The position numbers and the translations under genes were made by a program. 64,000 nucleotides of DNA from contig CAVRPP010000003.1 of assembly GCA_963723165.1 (NCBI GenBank), positions 186,001 to 250,000 on the forward strand, in the 5' to 3' direction. This stretch comes from UBA4744 sp963723165. GTDB taxonomy: Bacteria; Actinomycetota; Acidimicrobiia; Spongiisociales; UBA4744. Each line of letters begins with the position of its first letter. The first letter of the stretch is position 1. This document shows, piece after piece, positions 43,503 to 52,944 of the stretch. The notes beneath the pieces were generated by a model. That model had not been told where the DNA came from, made no database searches, and saw nothing but the letters and a program-made list of their open reading frames with translations.

Positions 43503-43855
43503 GATGCCGGTTCAAGAGGGGTTCCGTCAACTCGCGCCGATGAGGGCTATCCGGAGTGGGCAACGCCGACGTCAACCCGGGAAACGCTCAGGATCGAGTG
43601 CACCGATCAACCCGGTTCCTGGTCACTGGGATTCATCACCTGGTCGGGGGTCGGTCCGGAGTCGGGCAGCGAATACCGGGACGAACCGGGCATCGTGTTC
43701 GAGGAGGCAGCCGAGCCGAGCGCTGTGCTGCGTGGCGGCGCCGGTGACCTCGACCTCTTCCTATGGGGCGCGGCCCCCGAGAAGCCCTGATCACGGAGGG
43801 CGATCTGGCTCTGGTCGACAGGCTCCGGGCGATTGCCGCCGACTCGACGGGCTAG
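43503..43855 (+). pseudogene. Remnant of an MDMPI/TIGR03083-family gene (C-terminal part)
   Basis: An open stretch without a usable start encodes what looks like the C-terminal domain of a maleylpyruvate-isomerase-like protein: TLRIECTDQPGSWSLGF, SAVLRGGAGDLDLFLWG, then after a one-base shift near 43788 TEGDLALVDRLRAIAADS and TAG 43855. The N-terminal DinB-like domain is missing. An in-frame stop precedes 43503, directly beside the ppk2 start. It is probably a truncated relic. Confidence 0.5.
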
Positions 43856-43862
43856 GTTCCGC

Positions 43863-44255
43863 TCACAAAGACGTGCGACCGACCAGCGGCGTCACCCTCC
43901 AGCGGGCATATCCGATGTAGCCCACAATGACCGCCAACACGACGTTGTTAGCGATGTTGGAGGTTTCGCCACGACTTCCATGCCAGATGGCCGCACCGAT
44001 CATCACCACGGCGAGGCCGAACCCGGCGAGGACCGTGAGATCGGGCAGGATCCTGGTGAGCCCTGGCAGGATCAGACCGAGGCCGCCCAGTATCTCGGCG
44101 ATCCCGCTCGCCACGTGCAGACCGTCGGACAGGTCGTACATCCAGCTCATCAGGCTGGGCAAACCTTCCGGAACGATGAAGTGCAAGATCCCCACGGCCA
44201 GGAAGTACACCCCGAACACTATTTGCAGGCTCCAGAGCGTTCGGTTCGATCTCAA
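43863..44255 (-). CDS. DoxX-family membrane protein
   Basis: A 130-residue protein with four hydrophobic helices. IVFGVYFLAVGILHF, SGIAEILGGLGLILPGL, VLAGFGLAVVMIGAA and VLAVIVGYIGYARWR follow the DoxX/DoxD-like pattern. The start is TTG 44255, supported by a GGGAGG ribosome-binding sequence seven bases upstream. The family is linked to membrane redox or thiol stress. Its role here is unknown. Confidence 0.8.
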   Translation of the reverse strand: MRSNRTLWSLQIVFGVYFLAVGILHFIVPEGLPSLMSWMYDLSDGLHVASGIAEILGGLGLILPGLTRILPDLTVLAGFGLAVVMIGAAIWHGSRGETSNIANNVVLAVIVGYIGYARWRVTPLVGRTSL

Positions 44256-44397
44256 CGAAATACCTCCCTAGGCGGCCCGGCGCCGATCGACCCGGTGGTG
44301 GGACCCTAATCGCTGCGGTGGGTAACCACCACGGAAACGGACTGAGGTGCTCGAGTTCCAAGAAGCGCATGAAGACCGATGGACGAGTCTTGTCTGG

Positions 44398-44470
44398 TAG
44401 CCCCGACGGGATTCGAACCCGCGTTACCGGCTTGAAAGGCCGGCGTCCTAGGCCGCTGGACGACGGGGCC
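44398..44470 (-). tRNA. tRNA-Glu (anticodon TTC)
   Basis: A 73-nt cloverleaf: acceptor GGCCCCG/CGGGGCT, anticodon loop CTTTCAA between CCGGC and GCCGG, T arm GCGGG-TTCGAAT-CCCGT, encoded CCA at 44397-44395. It lies 100 bp downstream of gltX, the synthetase that charges it, on the same strand. Confidence 0.95.
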
Positions 44471-44483
44471 AGGACCGGAGGGC

Positions 44484-44489
44484 ATGGTA
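44484..44489 (-). promoter_or_regulatory. TACCAT -10 element for tRNA-Glu(TTC)
   Basis: Minus-strand TACCAT 13 bases before the tRNA 5' end, in the gap after gltX. Confidence 0.4.
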
Positions 44490-44570
44490 GCGCAGCGAAC
44501 ACTGTGTCCCGCATCCCGAACGTGCGTGAGAAACCCACACTATGAGCCAGGAACTGACGCCAGAACGGGT

Positions 44571-46019
44571 TCAGAGCCTGGAGCGAGCAGCGCGGAGTCG
44601 ATCGAGGGTGACCTCCCGCCCGAGAACCTCGAGGGTCTCGAAGAGGGGTGGGCTGACGGTCGATCCGGTGGTCGCCACCCGGACCGGCTGCAATCCCTTG
44701 CGGGCGTTGAGTTCCAACTCTTCCAGCATGGCCCGCAACTCTGCCTCGATGGCGGGGGCCGTCCACTCCCCGACCGCCGAGAGCCGTTCGATGGCCGCAT
44801 CCAGGGCCGACGGGGTCGTCTCGGTATCCATGACCTTGCTCCACGACTTCTCGTCGTACGTCAGGGCTGAGGTGAGTACGAAGCTCATCATCTCCGGAAC
44901 CCCTGTCAGCAACTTGACCCGCTCCTGGACCAGGGGCCCCAGCGCGGCCAGTTGCCGGCGCTCTGCTCCCGACAATTCCCGCCCCAGATCGTTCTCGATG
45001 AACGGAACGATCCGATCCAGGAAGTCGGACGGATCAAGCTCGCGAATGTAGACGCCGTTCATCCACTCCAGCTTCTCCGGGTCAAACACTGCAGCGTTCT
45101 TGGAGACAGCCGCCAGGTCAAAGCTGTCGATGGCCTGTTCCCTGGAGAACACGGTGGTTTCGGCCTCATAAGACCACCCGAGCAAGCACATGTAGTTGAA
45201 CATCGCCTCGGGCAGGTAGCCGCCTTCCCGGTATGCCTTCAAGGACACATCGCCGTGCCGCTTCGAGAGTTTCTTCCCGTCCGGACCAAAGAGCAGCGGA
45301 AGGTGGGCGTAGGTGGGGACGGAGCCTCCCATGGCCAGAGTGATCAGGATGTGTTTAGGGGTGGAGGAGAGCAGATCCTCACCGCGGGCTACGTGGGTGA
45401 TCTGGTAGTCGACGTCATCGACTGTCGAGGCCAGGTGATAGGTCGGCGACCCATCGGACCGCACCAGCACGAAGTCGTCAACAGCTTCGTGATCGAAACG
45501 CACCTCATCCCGAACGATGTCTTCGAAGGTGGTCGCTCCGGGGCGGGGCACCCGCAGGCGGATCACGGCCGCCTCGCCCTGACCCTTGCGGCGGCTGGAT
45601 TCGGCCCGATCGAGGATTCGGCATCGTCCGTCGTAGCCCGGTGGGCGCCCCTGCGCTTGCGCTTCTTTGCGGCGTTCGTCCAGGTCGGCCGGTGTACAGA
45701 AGCAGTAGTACGCATCACCGGATGCCAGCAATTGGGCGGCGACTTCGGCGTACCGCTCGAGACGGTCGCTTTGCCGGTAGGTGCCGTGCGGACCGCCGAC
45801 CCCGACCCCTTCATCCCAGTCGAGGCCCAACCAGGCCAGACCGGCCAGCACGTCGTCCTCATACTCCTGGTCGGAACGGACTGCATCGGTGTCGTCGATC
45901 CGGAGAATGAACGTCCCCCCCGTGTGGCGGGCGTACAGATAGTTGAACAGGGCCGCCCGGGCGTTCCCGACGTGCAGAAACCCGGTCGGGGAAGGGGCGA
46001 TCCGGACCCGGACGCTCAT
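44571..46019 (-). CDS. gltX: Glutamyl-tRNA synthetase
   Basis: A 482-residue class I synthetase that joins glutamate to tRNA-Glu. The HIGH-type motif is PSPTGFLHVGNARAALFN and the KMSKS-type motif GKKLSKRHGDVS. LVRSDGSPTYHLASTVDD and THVARGEDLLSSTPKH are also conserved. With GatCAB in the window and no glnS seen, it is probably the non-discriminating form that also charges tRNA-Gln (inference). The start overlaps the FAH gene's stop by four bases. It is the last protein gene of a six-gene operon and is followed by its own tRNA. Confidence 0.97.
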   Translation of the reverse strand: MSVRVRIAPSPTGFLHVGNARAALFNYLYARHTGGTFILRIDDTDAVRSDQEYEDDVLAGLAWLGLDWDEGVGVGGPHGTYRQSDRLERYAEVAAQLLASGDAYYCFCTPADLDERRKEAQAQGRPPGYDGRCRILDRAESSRRKGQGEAAVIRLRVPRPGATTFEDIVRDEVRFDHEAVDDFVLVRSDGSPTYHLASTVDDVDYQITHVARGEDLLSSTPKHILITLAMGGSVPTYAHLPLLFGPDGKKLSKRHGDVSLKAYREGGYLPEAMFNYMCLLGWSYEAETTVFSREQAIDSFDLAAVSKNAAVFDPEKLEWMNGVYIRELDPSDFLDRIVPFIENDLGRELSGAERRQLAALGPLVQERVKLLTGVPEMMSFVLTSALTYDEKSWSKVMDTETTPSALDAAIERLSAVGEWTAPAIEAELRAMLEELELNARKGLQPVRVATTGSTVSPPLFETLEVLGREVTLDRLRAARSRL

Positions 46020-46777
46020 CGCCGGCCAACCGGGTTGAAGAGCACCCCGATACCCTCGATCTCGACTTCCATTCGATCTCCTGGAACCACCGGACCGACC
46101 CCGGACGGTGTTCCCGTCAAAACTACGTCACCCGGCAGCAGGGTCATGACTCTGGTGATGAACTCGATCAGTTCGGCAACCCCGAACACCATGTCGGCGG
46201 TTGTGCCCGCCTGGCGAACCTCACCGTTCACCCGGCACTCGATAGTGAGTCCCACCAGCGGGTCGAGTTCGGTTTCGATCGCCGGGCCGAGCGGGCAAAA
46301 CGTATCGAAACCCTTGCCGCGGGTCCACTGGCCATCCTTGCGCTGCAGGTCGCGGGCGGTCACATCGTTCGCGGCCGAATAGCCCAGAATCACGCTCTGG
46401 ACATCCTCTGCCTTCACGTTGTGAGCCACAGCCCCGATGATCACGGCCAATTCCGCTTCGTGATGCACGTTCTCTGAGTCGGGCGGGTAGACAACAGGCA
46501 CCCCGGGCCCGACAACGGCGGTGGCCGGCTTCAAGAAGATGATGGGGCTCTCGGGAACGTCCGATCCCATCTCCTCGGCATGCTCGGCATAGTTCTTGCC
46601 GACGGCCACGACCTTGGTCGGGAACACCGGAGCGAGCAGGTGCGCCTGTTCGAAAGGCACGACCACCTCGGTCGGCTCCCATGCCACCAAAGGAGACCCT
46701 TGATACACCCGGATGCCTTCCGGCTCGGCTCCCCCGTAGGCGATACCTTCATCGGTGCGGATCCGCACGATCTTCAT
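46016..46777 (-). CDS. Fumarylacetoacetate hydrolase-family protein
   Basis: A 253-residue FAH-fold enzyme. AVGKNYAEHAEEMG, then HHEAELAVIIG with the metal-binding acidic residues, NDVTARDLQRKDGQW, and the C-terminal LLPGDVVLTGTPSGVGPV are family landmarks. Members hydrolyse or decarboxylate 3-keto acids, with acylpyruvase or oxaloacetate decarboxylase activity common in this short form. It overlaps its neighbours by four bases on both sides, showing tight coupling with the thioesterase and gltX. Confidence 0.92.
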   Translation of the reverse strand: MKIVRIRTDEGIAYGGAEPEGIRVYQGSPLVAWEPTEVVVPFEQAHLLAPVFPTKVVAVGKNYAEHAEEMGSDVPESPIIFLKPATAVVGPGVPVVYPPDSENVHHEAELAVIIGAVAHNVKAEDVQSVILGYSAANDVTARDLQRKDGQWTRGKGFDTFCPLGPAIETELDPLVGLTIECRVNGEVRQAGTTADMVFGVAELIEFITRVMTLLPGDVVLTGTPSGVGPVVPGDRMEVEIEGIGVLFNPVGRR

Positions 46778-47319
46778 GGGTAGTACTCATCACTGTCGAA
46801 ACGGCTGATCCGGGCCAGATGATCCGGATCCATGTGTTGCAAAGTCTCGGCGAAATGGTCGACACCAATGGGGATGAACAAGGCTCGCGCCTCGACGTAT
46901 CTGGTTCCATGCTCATCGAACCCGACGGCTTCCGCCCACAACTTCCGGCCCTCCTGAGCGGCAAGCCAGGCTTCCGCCTGCACCGTCAAACCCAGGGGGA
47001 TGGGTCGAAGGTAGTTCATCTCGAGTTTGGCGGTCACAGCCGGTTGCTGGTGAGCGATCATGACGAACCCCATGAGATCATCGAAGAACGCCGCCGCGGC
47101 GCCGCCGTGCACCACCCCGGGACCGCCCTGGAACCGTTTGGCGAACTCGAGCCGCCCGATCACCTTGTCACCCTCGAAATAGGGCCGCACCCCGAGTCCG
47201 TACTCGTTCTCAGAACCACAGCCGAAACACCACGGCAGATGCTGGGTCGGGGGTTGGAACTGTGCCGGGGTCTCCGGCACCGGAATAATCGTCCCGGTCA
47301 CGAACGTGAAATCATGCAT
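46774..47319 (-). CDS. PaaI-type hotdog thioesterase
   Basis: A 181-residue hotdog-fold thioesterase. CFGCGSENEYGLG near the N-terminus and GPGVVHGGAAAAFFDDLMG carry the family's HGG and acidic residue, followed by the long beta strand TAKLEMNYLRPIPLG. It should cleave an acyl-CoA. ATG 47319 shares one base with the stop of the gene upstream (TGATG), a translational coupling signal. The longer open frame to 47454 is not family-like. Confidence 0.88.
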   Translation of the reverse strand: MHDFTFVTGTIIPVPETPAQFQPPTQHLPWCFGCGSENEYGLGVRPYFEGDKVIGRLEFAKRFQGGPGVVHGGAAAAFFDDLMGFVMIAHQQPAVTAKLEMNYLRPIPLGLTVQAEAWLAAQEGRKLWAEAVGFDEHGTRYVEARALFIPIGVDHFAETLQHMDPDHLARISRFDSDEYYP

Positions 47320-47828
47320 CACGTAGCCGACGTCAGACCCGCGACATTGAGAAGGTGACGAACACGTTCGGGATCGGCGCCAAGCAGTCCCGGCGACAAC
47401 TGAGCAAGGAACGACCGACCTTTCACTTTTTCGTGCGCAGCTTTGCTCAGCCATATGGAACGAGCCGCACTGAGTTGGGCGACAACGTCATCGGGTATGC
47501 CCTCCGGGCGCAAACCGAGCAAGATAAGCGCTACTTCCACATCAGATGAGGTGGGCCCCCGACCATTGTGCGCCGCCCGGGCGCCCGCCACCGATGCGAC
47601 AACTCCTTCGATCCCGCGTTCCGAACGATCGAATTCAGCCGCTTTGACAACGCGTACCACCCAGCCGGCGTCGGGCCCGGGGCGCCCGAAAGATCCTCCG
47701 TATACGGCCTCTTGCGGAGTCGTGATCTCCCCGGGACGGCCTCCGGCCGAGCGGCGGGCGACTCCCGGTTCCAGGCCGACGCGAGGCAGATCGCTCGCGT
47801 CGAGTTCGATGTTTGGTTGCTGACCCAT
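47319..47828 (-). CDS. Hypothetical protein in the gltX operon
   Basis: A 169-residue soluble protein that I do not recognise. It has a Pro/Gly-rich N-terminal third, a central VVRVVKAAEFDRSERGIEGVVASVAGARAAHNG helix-turn, and a C-terminal half with RSIWLSKAAHEKVKGRSFLAQLSPGLLG. Good codon bias and overlaps with both neighbours (18-bp gap to ilvE, TGATG with the thioesterase) make it a genuine gene. Confidence 0.65.
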   Translation of the reverse strand: MGQQPNIELDASDLPRVGLEPGVARRSAGGRPGEITTPQEAVYGGSFGRPGPDAGWVVRVVKAAEFDRSERGIEGVVASVAGARAAHNGRGPTSSDVEVALILLGLRPEGIPDDVVAQLSAARSIWLSKAAHEKVKGRSFLAQLSPGLLGADPERVRHLLNVAGLTSAT

Positions 47829-47846
47829 GATCGGTGCCGATTCCTT

Positions 47847-48761
47847 CTATACGTATTCGAGCCAATGACGGTACGCCTCGAGGCGCCCCGTCACTGCCTT
47901 CAGAAAGAGGTCTTGCGCAGTGCGAGTCACCGGACCCGGGCGACCATCGCCCACCGCCCGGCCGTCGACCTCCCGGACCGGCGTCACCTCGGCGGCGGTA
48001 CCGGTGAAGAAGATCTCATCGGCGTAGTACAGATCCGATCGGATGACATTCGCCTCCTGAACGGAATGACCATCATCCCGCAGCATGGTCATGACCGACT
48101 CCCGGGTAATGCCCTCGAGGATGCCGGCTGAGACCGGCGGTGTGGTCACAACGCCGTTCTTGACGACGAAGATGTTCTCGCCACTCCCCTCAGAGACAAA
48201 CCCCTCGTTGTTGAGGAGAATCGCCTCGTCGTACGAGTCCCGGACGGCCTCTTGTTTGGCGAGGATCGAGTTCAGATACCCACCCGTGCCTTTTGCATTT
48301 GTGTTGAGGGTTGCCTGATCGATCCGTCGCCACGATGAAACGCGTGTCCGGATCCCGTTCTTCAGACCTTCTTCTCCGAGGTAGGCGCCCCAACGCCATG
48401 CCGCGATGATCACCCGCACCTCGGCACCGGCCGGGTTGAGTCCGATCGATCCGAGGCCGTAGAACACCAGGGGCCGCAGATAACCGGCTTCGAGCTCGTT
48501 GTCGACCAGCAACTTACGACTCGCCTGCACCAGTTCATCGACCCCAAACCGCAGAGGAATCCCATACGCTTTGGCCGATCGGTGCAAGCGCTCCATATGC
48601 TCGGTCAGTCGGAATACCGCGGTGCCGGTCGGAGTCTCATAAGCCCGGATGCCTTCGAACACCCCGGCTCCGTAGTGAAGGCCGTGTGAGAGCACATGGA
48701 CAGTTGCTTCTTCCCACGGTACGAAATCGCCGTCCATCCAGATAACACGAGATGCTTCCAT
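47847..48761 (-). CDS. ilvE: Branched-chain amino acid aminotransferase
   Basis: A 304-residue class IV PLP aminotransferase for the last step of valine, leucine and isoleucine synthesis. Landmarks are SHGLHYGAGVFEGIRAYET, RLHRSAKAYGIPL, the PLP Lys in LNTNAKGTGGYLNSILAK, EAILLNNEGFVSEGSGENIF and DEIFFTGTAAEVTPVREVD. ATG 48761 has AGGTG upstream, and a GTG two codons earlier is less likely. It follows the S9 peptidase with a short overlap-like junction. Confidence 0.95.
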   Translation of the reverse strand: MEASRVIWMDGDFVPWEEATVHVLSHGLHYGAGVFEGIRAYETPTGTAVFRLTEHMERLHRSAKAYGIPLRFGVDELVQASRKLLVDNELEAGYLRPLVFYGLGSIGLNPAGAEVRVIIAAWRWGAYLGEEGLKNGIRTRVSSWRRIDQATLNTNAKGTGGYLNSILAKQEAVRDSYDEAILLNNEGFVSEGSGENIFVVKNGVVTTPPVSAGILEGITRESVMTMLRDDGHSVQEANVIRSDLYYADEIFFTGTAAEVTPVREVDGRAVGDGRPGPVTRTAQDLFLKAVTGRLEAYRHWLEYV

Positions 48762-48767
48762 AATCAC

Positions 48768-50708
48768 CTATCTTGGCAGGTCTGCATGGTCGTCCGCCAA
48801 ATGCCGCCGATGCCAATCGAGTATCGCCTCGAATCGTTCCAAACGGTGTTTTGGTTTCCCCGAACGTGACAGCTCATGTCCCTCACCCGGGAAGCGAAGA
48901 AACTCGGCTACCCGATCCTGTTTCTTGAGGATCATGAACAGCTGCTCGGCTTGTTCGATAGGGCATCGGAAGTCATTCTCCGAGTGAACAATCAAGGTGG
49001 GTGTTGTGATCTGGTGCGCCAAAGAGAGCGGACTCGCCTCCCACAGGCGATCCTTCCCGTCGGGCATATCGACATCAAGATACATCCGGCCGAACGTCGC
49101 CCCGATGTCGGACGTCCCCCCGAACGACGGCCAGCTGAGCAAGGCCCGCTCTACCACCGCCGAGGCGTAGCGGTCCTGGCGGGCAATCAACCAGGCGGTG
49201 AGAAAGCCGCCGTACGACCCGCCCATGATCCCGATCCGTCCTGCCTCCAGCCGGGGGAATCTCTCCAGGGCTGCATCCAGAACGGCGGTAACGTCGGCTT
49301 CGTCAACCACTCCCCAGCCTTCCCCGCGCACGGCCCGGACGAAGTCGGCACCCCGGCCGCTGGCGCCGCGGGGATTGCACGCAACCACGCCGTACCCGGC
49401 TGCCGCATACACCTGGAATTCGTCGAAGAACGTGTAGCCGTACTGGGTGGCCGGGCCTCCGTGAATGTTGAGCAGGACGGCAACCGTCTCCTCGCCCGGT
49501 GGCAAATAGGCAAAGGCGTCGATCGCCTCCCCATCAGAAATGACCGTAAACGGTTCAGGTTCGATCAGCCTGGTCTTGGAGCGAAAGGCCTCATTGAGGC
49601 GTGTCACTGCCTGCTCGATTCCGGATTCGAGAATATGGAGCTCACCGGGATCGGTGGGGGCTACTGCCACAAAGGCGAGTTTCGTTCCTTCTCCGTCCGG
49701 GCTGACCCCCGTGATCGCCCGATCCCCATCCAACACGAGGTCGACGGTACCGTCCGGTTCGACCCGGACCACCTTGACCCGCCCGGCGTCTTCGAGGCAC
49801 GTGATGGCGGCCTCGCCGACCCACTGCGGACCGGCCGGGCTGATGGCCGGGCCGTGTGACATGACACTGCGGTCCAGGTGCCCGGTCAGATCGGTGAGTT
49901 GCCCGGTTGTTTCGACCCTCCAGAGCGAGAAGATGTTCGGATGGGCCCAGGGATCCGGCTGTCCGACCGCGTGCACCACACCGTCCGGGCGGTACGAAGT
50001 CAATGCCCAGTGACCGATCTCGACCAGGGTCCGCTGTTCACCCGACTCCAGATCGACTTCGATTATCTCCGCTCCCGGGTCGAGACCCCGACGCTCATGT
50101 CGGGCACTGATGAAAGCAACAGCCTGACCGTCGGGTCGCCAGCACGGCTGGCCCTCATCAAAGTCGCCCGGTGTGACGCAACGGGCCGGTTCACGGCCCG
50201 ACGGATCGATCACGTAGAGGTGACGGCGTCGATCGTGAACCCATCCTTTGTTGTCGAAGCGGAAAGGGATCTGGTCGATTCGCCGGGGAAGTCGCTTCCG
50301 CTCGTCGTCCGCGAGGCCCGCCCATCCCTCAACCCAATCGACCCCGACGACCACCAACCTGTCACCGTCCGGCGACCATTCGATTGATTCGACGCCCAGC
50401 GGGAGATTCGAGACGACTGCGGCCTCACCGCCTGCGGCGGACATCACCGCCACTTGCGGATAGTCGTCATCCCCGGAGCTTCTCCGGAGAAAGGCAAGAC
50501 GGGTCCCGTCGGGCGACCAGCGCGGAGAGCCGTCTCCAGGTCCGTGGGTGAACTGCCGCTCCTCATCCCCGTCCCACAGCCATATCGTGCCGTCGTACCG
50601 ATCGTCGTCGAAGTTGATCCGCGACACGGCGAAGGCCACTCGCCTGCCGTCCGGGTGGATTCGCGGGTCGGATGGGATGAGTAGATCTGCCAGATCTCGA
50701 GGCTGCAC
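48768..50708 (-). CDS. S9-family peptidase (prolyl-oligopeptidase/acylaminoacyl-peptidase type)
   Basis: A 646-residue serine peptidase with an N-terminal beta-propeller (residues ~1-370, repeats such as SPRWSPDGTRLAFLRR and SIEWSPDGDRLVV) and a C-terminal alpha/beta hydrolase domain. The nucleophile is in GIMGGSYGGFLTAW, the Asp in IVHSENDFRCPIEQ and the His in FPGEGHELSRSG. It is probably cytosolic, with no signal peptide. The start is GTG 50708 behind AGGAGT. It is first in the six-gene operon ending in gltX. Confidence 0.93.
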   Translation of the reverse strand: MQPRDLADLLIPSDPRIHPDGRRVAFAVSRINFDDDRYDGTIWLWDGDEERQFTHGPGDGSPRWSPDGTRLAFLRRSSGDDDYPQVAVMSAAGGEAAVVSNLPLGVESIEWSPDGDRLVVVGVDWVEGWAGLADDERKRLPRRIDQIPFRFDNKGWVHDRRRHLYVIDPSGREPARCVTPGDFDEGQPCWRPDGQAVAFISARHERRGLDPGAEIIEVDLESGEQRTLVEIGHWALTSYRPDGVVHAVGQPDPWAHPNIFSLWRVETTGQLTDLTGHLDRSVMSHGPAISPAGPQWVGEAAITCLEDAGRVKVVRVEPDGTVDLVLDGDRAITGVSPDGEGTKLAFVAVAPTDPGELHILESGIEQAVTRLNEAFRSKTRLIEPEPFTVISDGEAIDAFAYLPPGEETVAVLLNIHGGPATQYGYTFFDEFQVYAAAGYGVVACNPRGASGRGADFVRAVRGEGWGVVDEADVTAVLDAALERFPRLEAGRIGIMGGSYGGFLTAWLIARQDRYASAVVERALLSWPSFGGTSDIGATFGRMYLDVDMPDGKDRLWEASPLSLAHQITTPTLIVHSENDFRCPIEQAEQLFMILKKQDRVAEFLRFPGEGHELSRSGKPKHRLERFEAILDWHRRHLADDHADLPR

Positions 50709-50758
50709 AAGACTCCTAACGCCTGATATCTGAAATGTAGTGGCCGGCGACCGCCCAC

Positions 50759-50764
50759 TAACCT
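50759..50764 (+). promoter_or_regulatory. TAACCT -10 element for pgpA
   Basis: TAACCT seven bases before ATG 50772, with no ribosome-binding sequence. Confidence 0.5.
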
Positions 50765-50771
50765 CGCCGAC

Positions 50772-51221
50772 ATGAACCGCCTTGTCGCATCCTGGTTTGG
50801 TACCGGCCTGATCCTCGGCAGGTTGCGCGGTTCTGATGAAGGATCAGGGACGGTGGCCGCCGCCTTCGCACTCCCCCCGGCGCTGGCCCTTGGTCTGATT
50901 GGCTGGGAAGTCCAGCTGGCCGCGACCCTCGTAGTCATCGGGGGGTCGCTCTGGTCCACGCGCAGCTTTGGGACCGACGGTGCGGACCCGGGATGGGTGG
51001 TCGTCGACGAGGCGGCCGGCACCTTCCTGGCCGTGATCGGCCTGACCGGATGGGCCGTGGTGACCGCCTTCGTTGTCTTTCGAATCGCCGACATCTCGAA
51101 GCGCTTCCCCGGGGTCGCAGCCGCTGAACGCCTGGGAGGTGCCCTCGGCATAACGGCAGATGATCTGGTCGCCGGGTTGTGGGCTCTGGCGGCCGGCTGG
51201 CTGGTCCGGGCTTTGTTCTAG
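50772..51221 (+). CDS. pgpA: Phosphatidylglycerophosphatase A-like protein
   Basis: A 149-residue membrane phosphatase of the PgpA family that makes phosphatidylglycerol from its phosphate. The expected pieces are WFGTGLILGRLRG-DEGSGTVAAAFALP, DPGWVVVDEAAGTFLA with catalytic acidic residues, FRIADISKRFPG and ITADDLVAGLWA. There are three to four membrane helices. It is convergent with serA (13-bp gap). Confidence 0.88.
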   Translation: MNRLVASWFGTGLILGRLRGSDEGSGTVAAAFALPPALALGLIGWEVQLAATLVVIGGSLWSTRSFGTDGADPGWVVVDEAAGTFLAVIGLTGWAVVTAFVVFRIADISKRFPGVAAAERLGGALGITADDLVAGLWALAAGWLVRALF

Positions 51222-51234
51222 AGCGGACGAACGG

Positions 51235-52824
51235 TCAAACCAGCGGGAGTTGGATGAACTGGGCTTCCTCGACTCCCTCCAGTTCCCGGACTCCGTCGAC
51301 CATCTCCGGCGTCAGCGGCAGGTCGATATCGATCCCCATCATGGCCGCCGCCCCGGTGATCGAGGACCTTCCTACCACCATGTTGGCGATGTTCACGTCG
51401 AGCGTTCCCAGGTAGGTGCCGACCCGTCCGATCAGACCAGGCACATCGGCGTTTCTCACGATGAGCATGAACTGGGAAAGGGGTAGATCGAGCTCGTATC
51501 CGAACATCTCGACCATCATCGGCGCCCGGCGTCCGATCGTACCTGCCAGTGAGATCTCCCGGTCGCCTACGGTGCCGCTGAGTCGGACCAGCGACACGTA
51601 CTCCGTTGACTCGGACGAGGACTCTTCAACAACGGCCACCCCGTGGCGTTCGGCCAGCGCCGGGGCGTTGACATAGGAAACGGCGACCGAACTGACCGCC
51701 GACAGCGCACCTTTGAGGGCAGCCAGACCGAGTGGGCGAACGGGCTGTTCGGCCAGACGGCCCTCGATCCGGACGGTCAATCGGTCCGGTAGGCCCCGGG
51801 CGACGCCCACAAACACTCTCCCCAGGTGCTCGGCCAAAGGCAGAAAGCGTCGTACCTCGTCCGACACGTCGGATCCAATGTCGACGTTCACGGCCGACAG
51901 GACCAACTCTCCGCGCAAGGCGCCGGCAACCGCTTCGGCAACGTCGATGCCGGCTTTGTCTTGCGCTTCTCTCGTTGATGCTCCCAGATGGGGTGTGACG
52001 ACGACCTGCGGAAGCTCAAACAACGGACTCTGCGTGGTCGGCTCGGTGGCGAAGACATCGATCGCGGCGCCTGCCACCTTTCCGGATCGAATCGCCTCCG
52101 CCAATGCGTCCTCGTCAACGATGCCGCCTCTGGACGCGTTGATGATCCGGACTCCAGGCTTCATCCCGGACAGGGTTTCGGCGTTGATCATCCCGGTGGT
52201 TTCTGCAGTGAGCGGAAGATGAATGGTGATGAAATCCGCCCGGGCATAGAGGCCTTCGAGGCTGTCAACCATTTCGACCTGCAACTGACGGGAGCGTTCC
52301 GCCCCGACGTAGGGGTCGTGGGCGATCACCTGCATCCCGAACGCTTGTGCTCGTTTCGCCACTAGCGAACCGATGCGGCCCAAACCAATGACACCCAGGG
52401 TCCTCCCGTGGAGTTCCACACCTTGATAAGACTTGCGGTCCCAGACGCCGGACCGCAGCACAGCATCGGCGCGAGGCACATGGCGGGCCTGACTCAGGAG
52501 CAGAGCCATGGTGTGTTCGGCAGCCGAAATGACGTTCGCCTGCGGTGCATTGACGACCACGATTCCGGCGACGGTGGCGGCACCGACGTCGATGTTGTCG
52601 ACGCCGATCCCGGCTCGCCCGATCACCTTCAGAAGGGGGGCACTCTCGATCATCACCGCGTCGACCTGAGTCGCCGAACGGACGATCAACGCCTGAGCGT
52701 CGATCAGCAGGTTCCGCAGTTCGTCACGGTCGAGACCGACTCCGTCCACTACCTCGCAATGCACCTGCAAAGCCTCGAGGCCGGCCGGAGCAATCTTCTC
52801 GGCAACCACAACCTTTGGTCTCAT
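51235..52824 (-). CDS. serA: D-3-phosphoglycerate dehydrogenase
   Basis: A 529-residue long-form SerA, the first step of serine synthesis. VIGRAGIGVDNIDV, the NAD loop GVIGLGRIGSLVAKRA, NASRGGIVDEDAL, the catalytic HLGASTREAQDKAG, an intervening ASB-type domain (~320-450) and a C-terminal ACT domain (FMLIVRNADVPGLIGRVGT) are all present. The ACT domain usually mediates serine feedback. ATG 52824 has a perfect AGGAGG five bases upstream. SerC lies 49 kb away in the same window. Confidence 0.97.
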   Translation of the reverse strand: MRPKVVVAEKIAPAGLEALQVHCEVVDGVGLDRDELRNLLIDAQALIVRSATQVDAVMIESAPLLKVIGRAGIGVDNIDVGAATVAGIVVVNAPQANVISAAEHTMALLLSQARHVPRADAVLRSGVWDRKSYQGVELHGRTLGVIGLGRIGSLVAKRAQAFGMQVIAHDPYVGAERSRQLQVEMVDSLEGLYARADFITIHLPLTAETTGMINAETLSGMKPGVRIINASRGGIVDEDALAEAIRSGKVAGAAIDVFATEPTTQSPLFELPQVVVTPHLGASTREAQDKAGIDVAEAVAGALRGELVLSAVNVDIGSDVSDEVRRFLPLAEHLGRVFVGVARGLPDRLTVRIEGRLAEQPVRPLGLAALKGALSAVSSVAVSYVNAPALAERHGVAVVEESSSESTEYVSLVRLSGTVGDREISLAGTIGRRAPMMVEMFGYELDLPLSQFMLIVRNADVPGLIGRVGTYLGTLDVNIANMVVGRSSITGAAAMMGIDIDLPLTPEMVDGVRELEGVEEAQFIQLPLV

Positions 52825-52944
52825 AACTGCCTCCTGCGCGAAACGCATTGTGGCGCTCGAGGGTCACCAGGCAAAAACCGATCGGCCACCACCCGGCCGG
52901 TTCGCCGCATAGAGTGGATGGCGAAGCCGCAGAAAAGGAGCACC

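Noticed and set aside
44952..46382. 476-residue plus-strand ORF
   Set aside because: Antisense to gltX and the FAH gene. No independent evidence.
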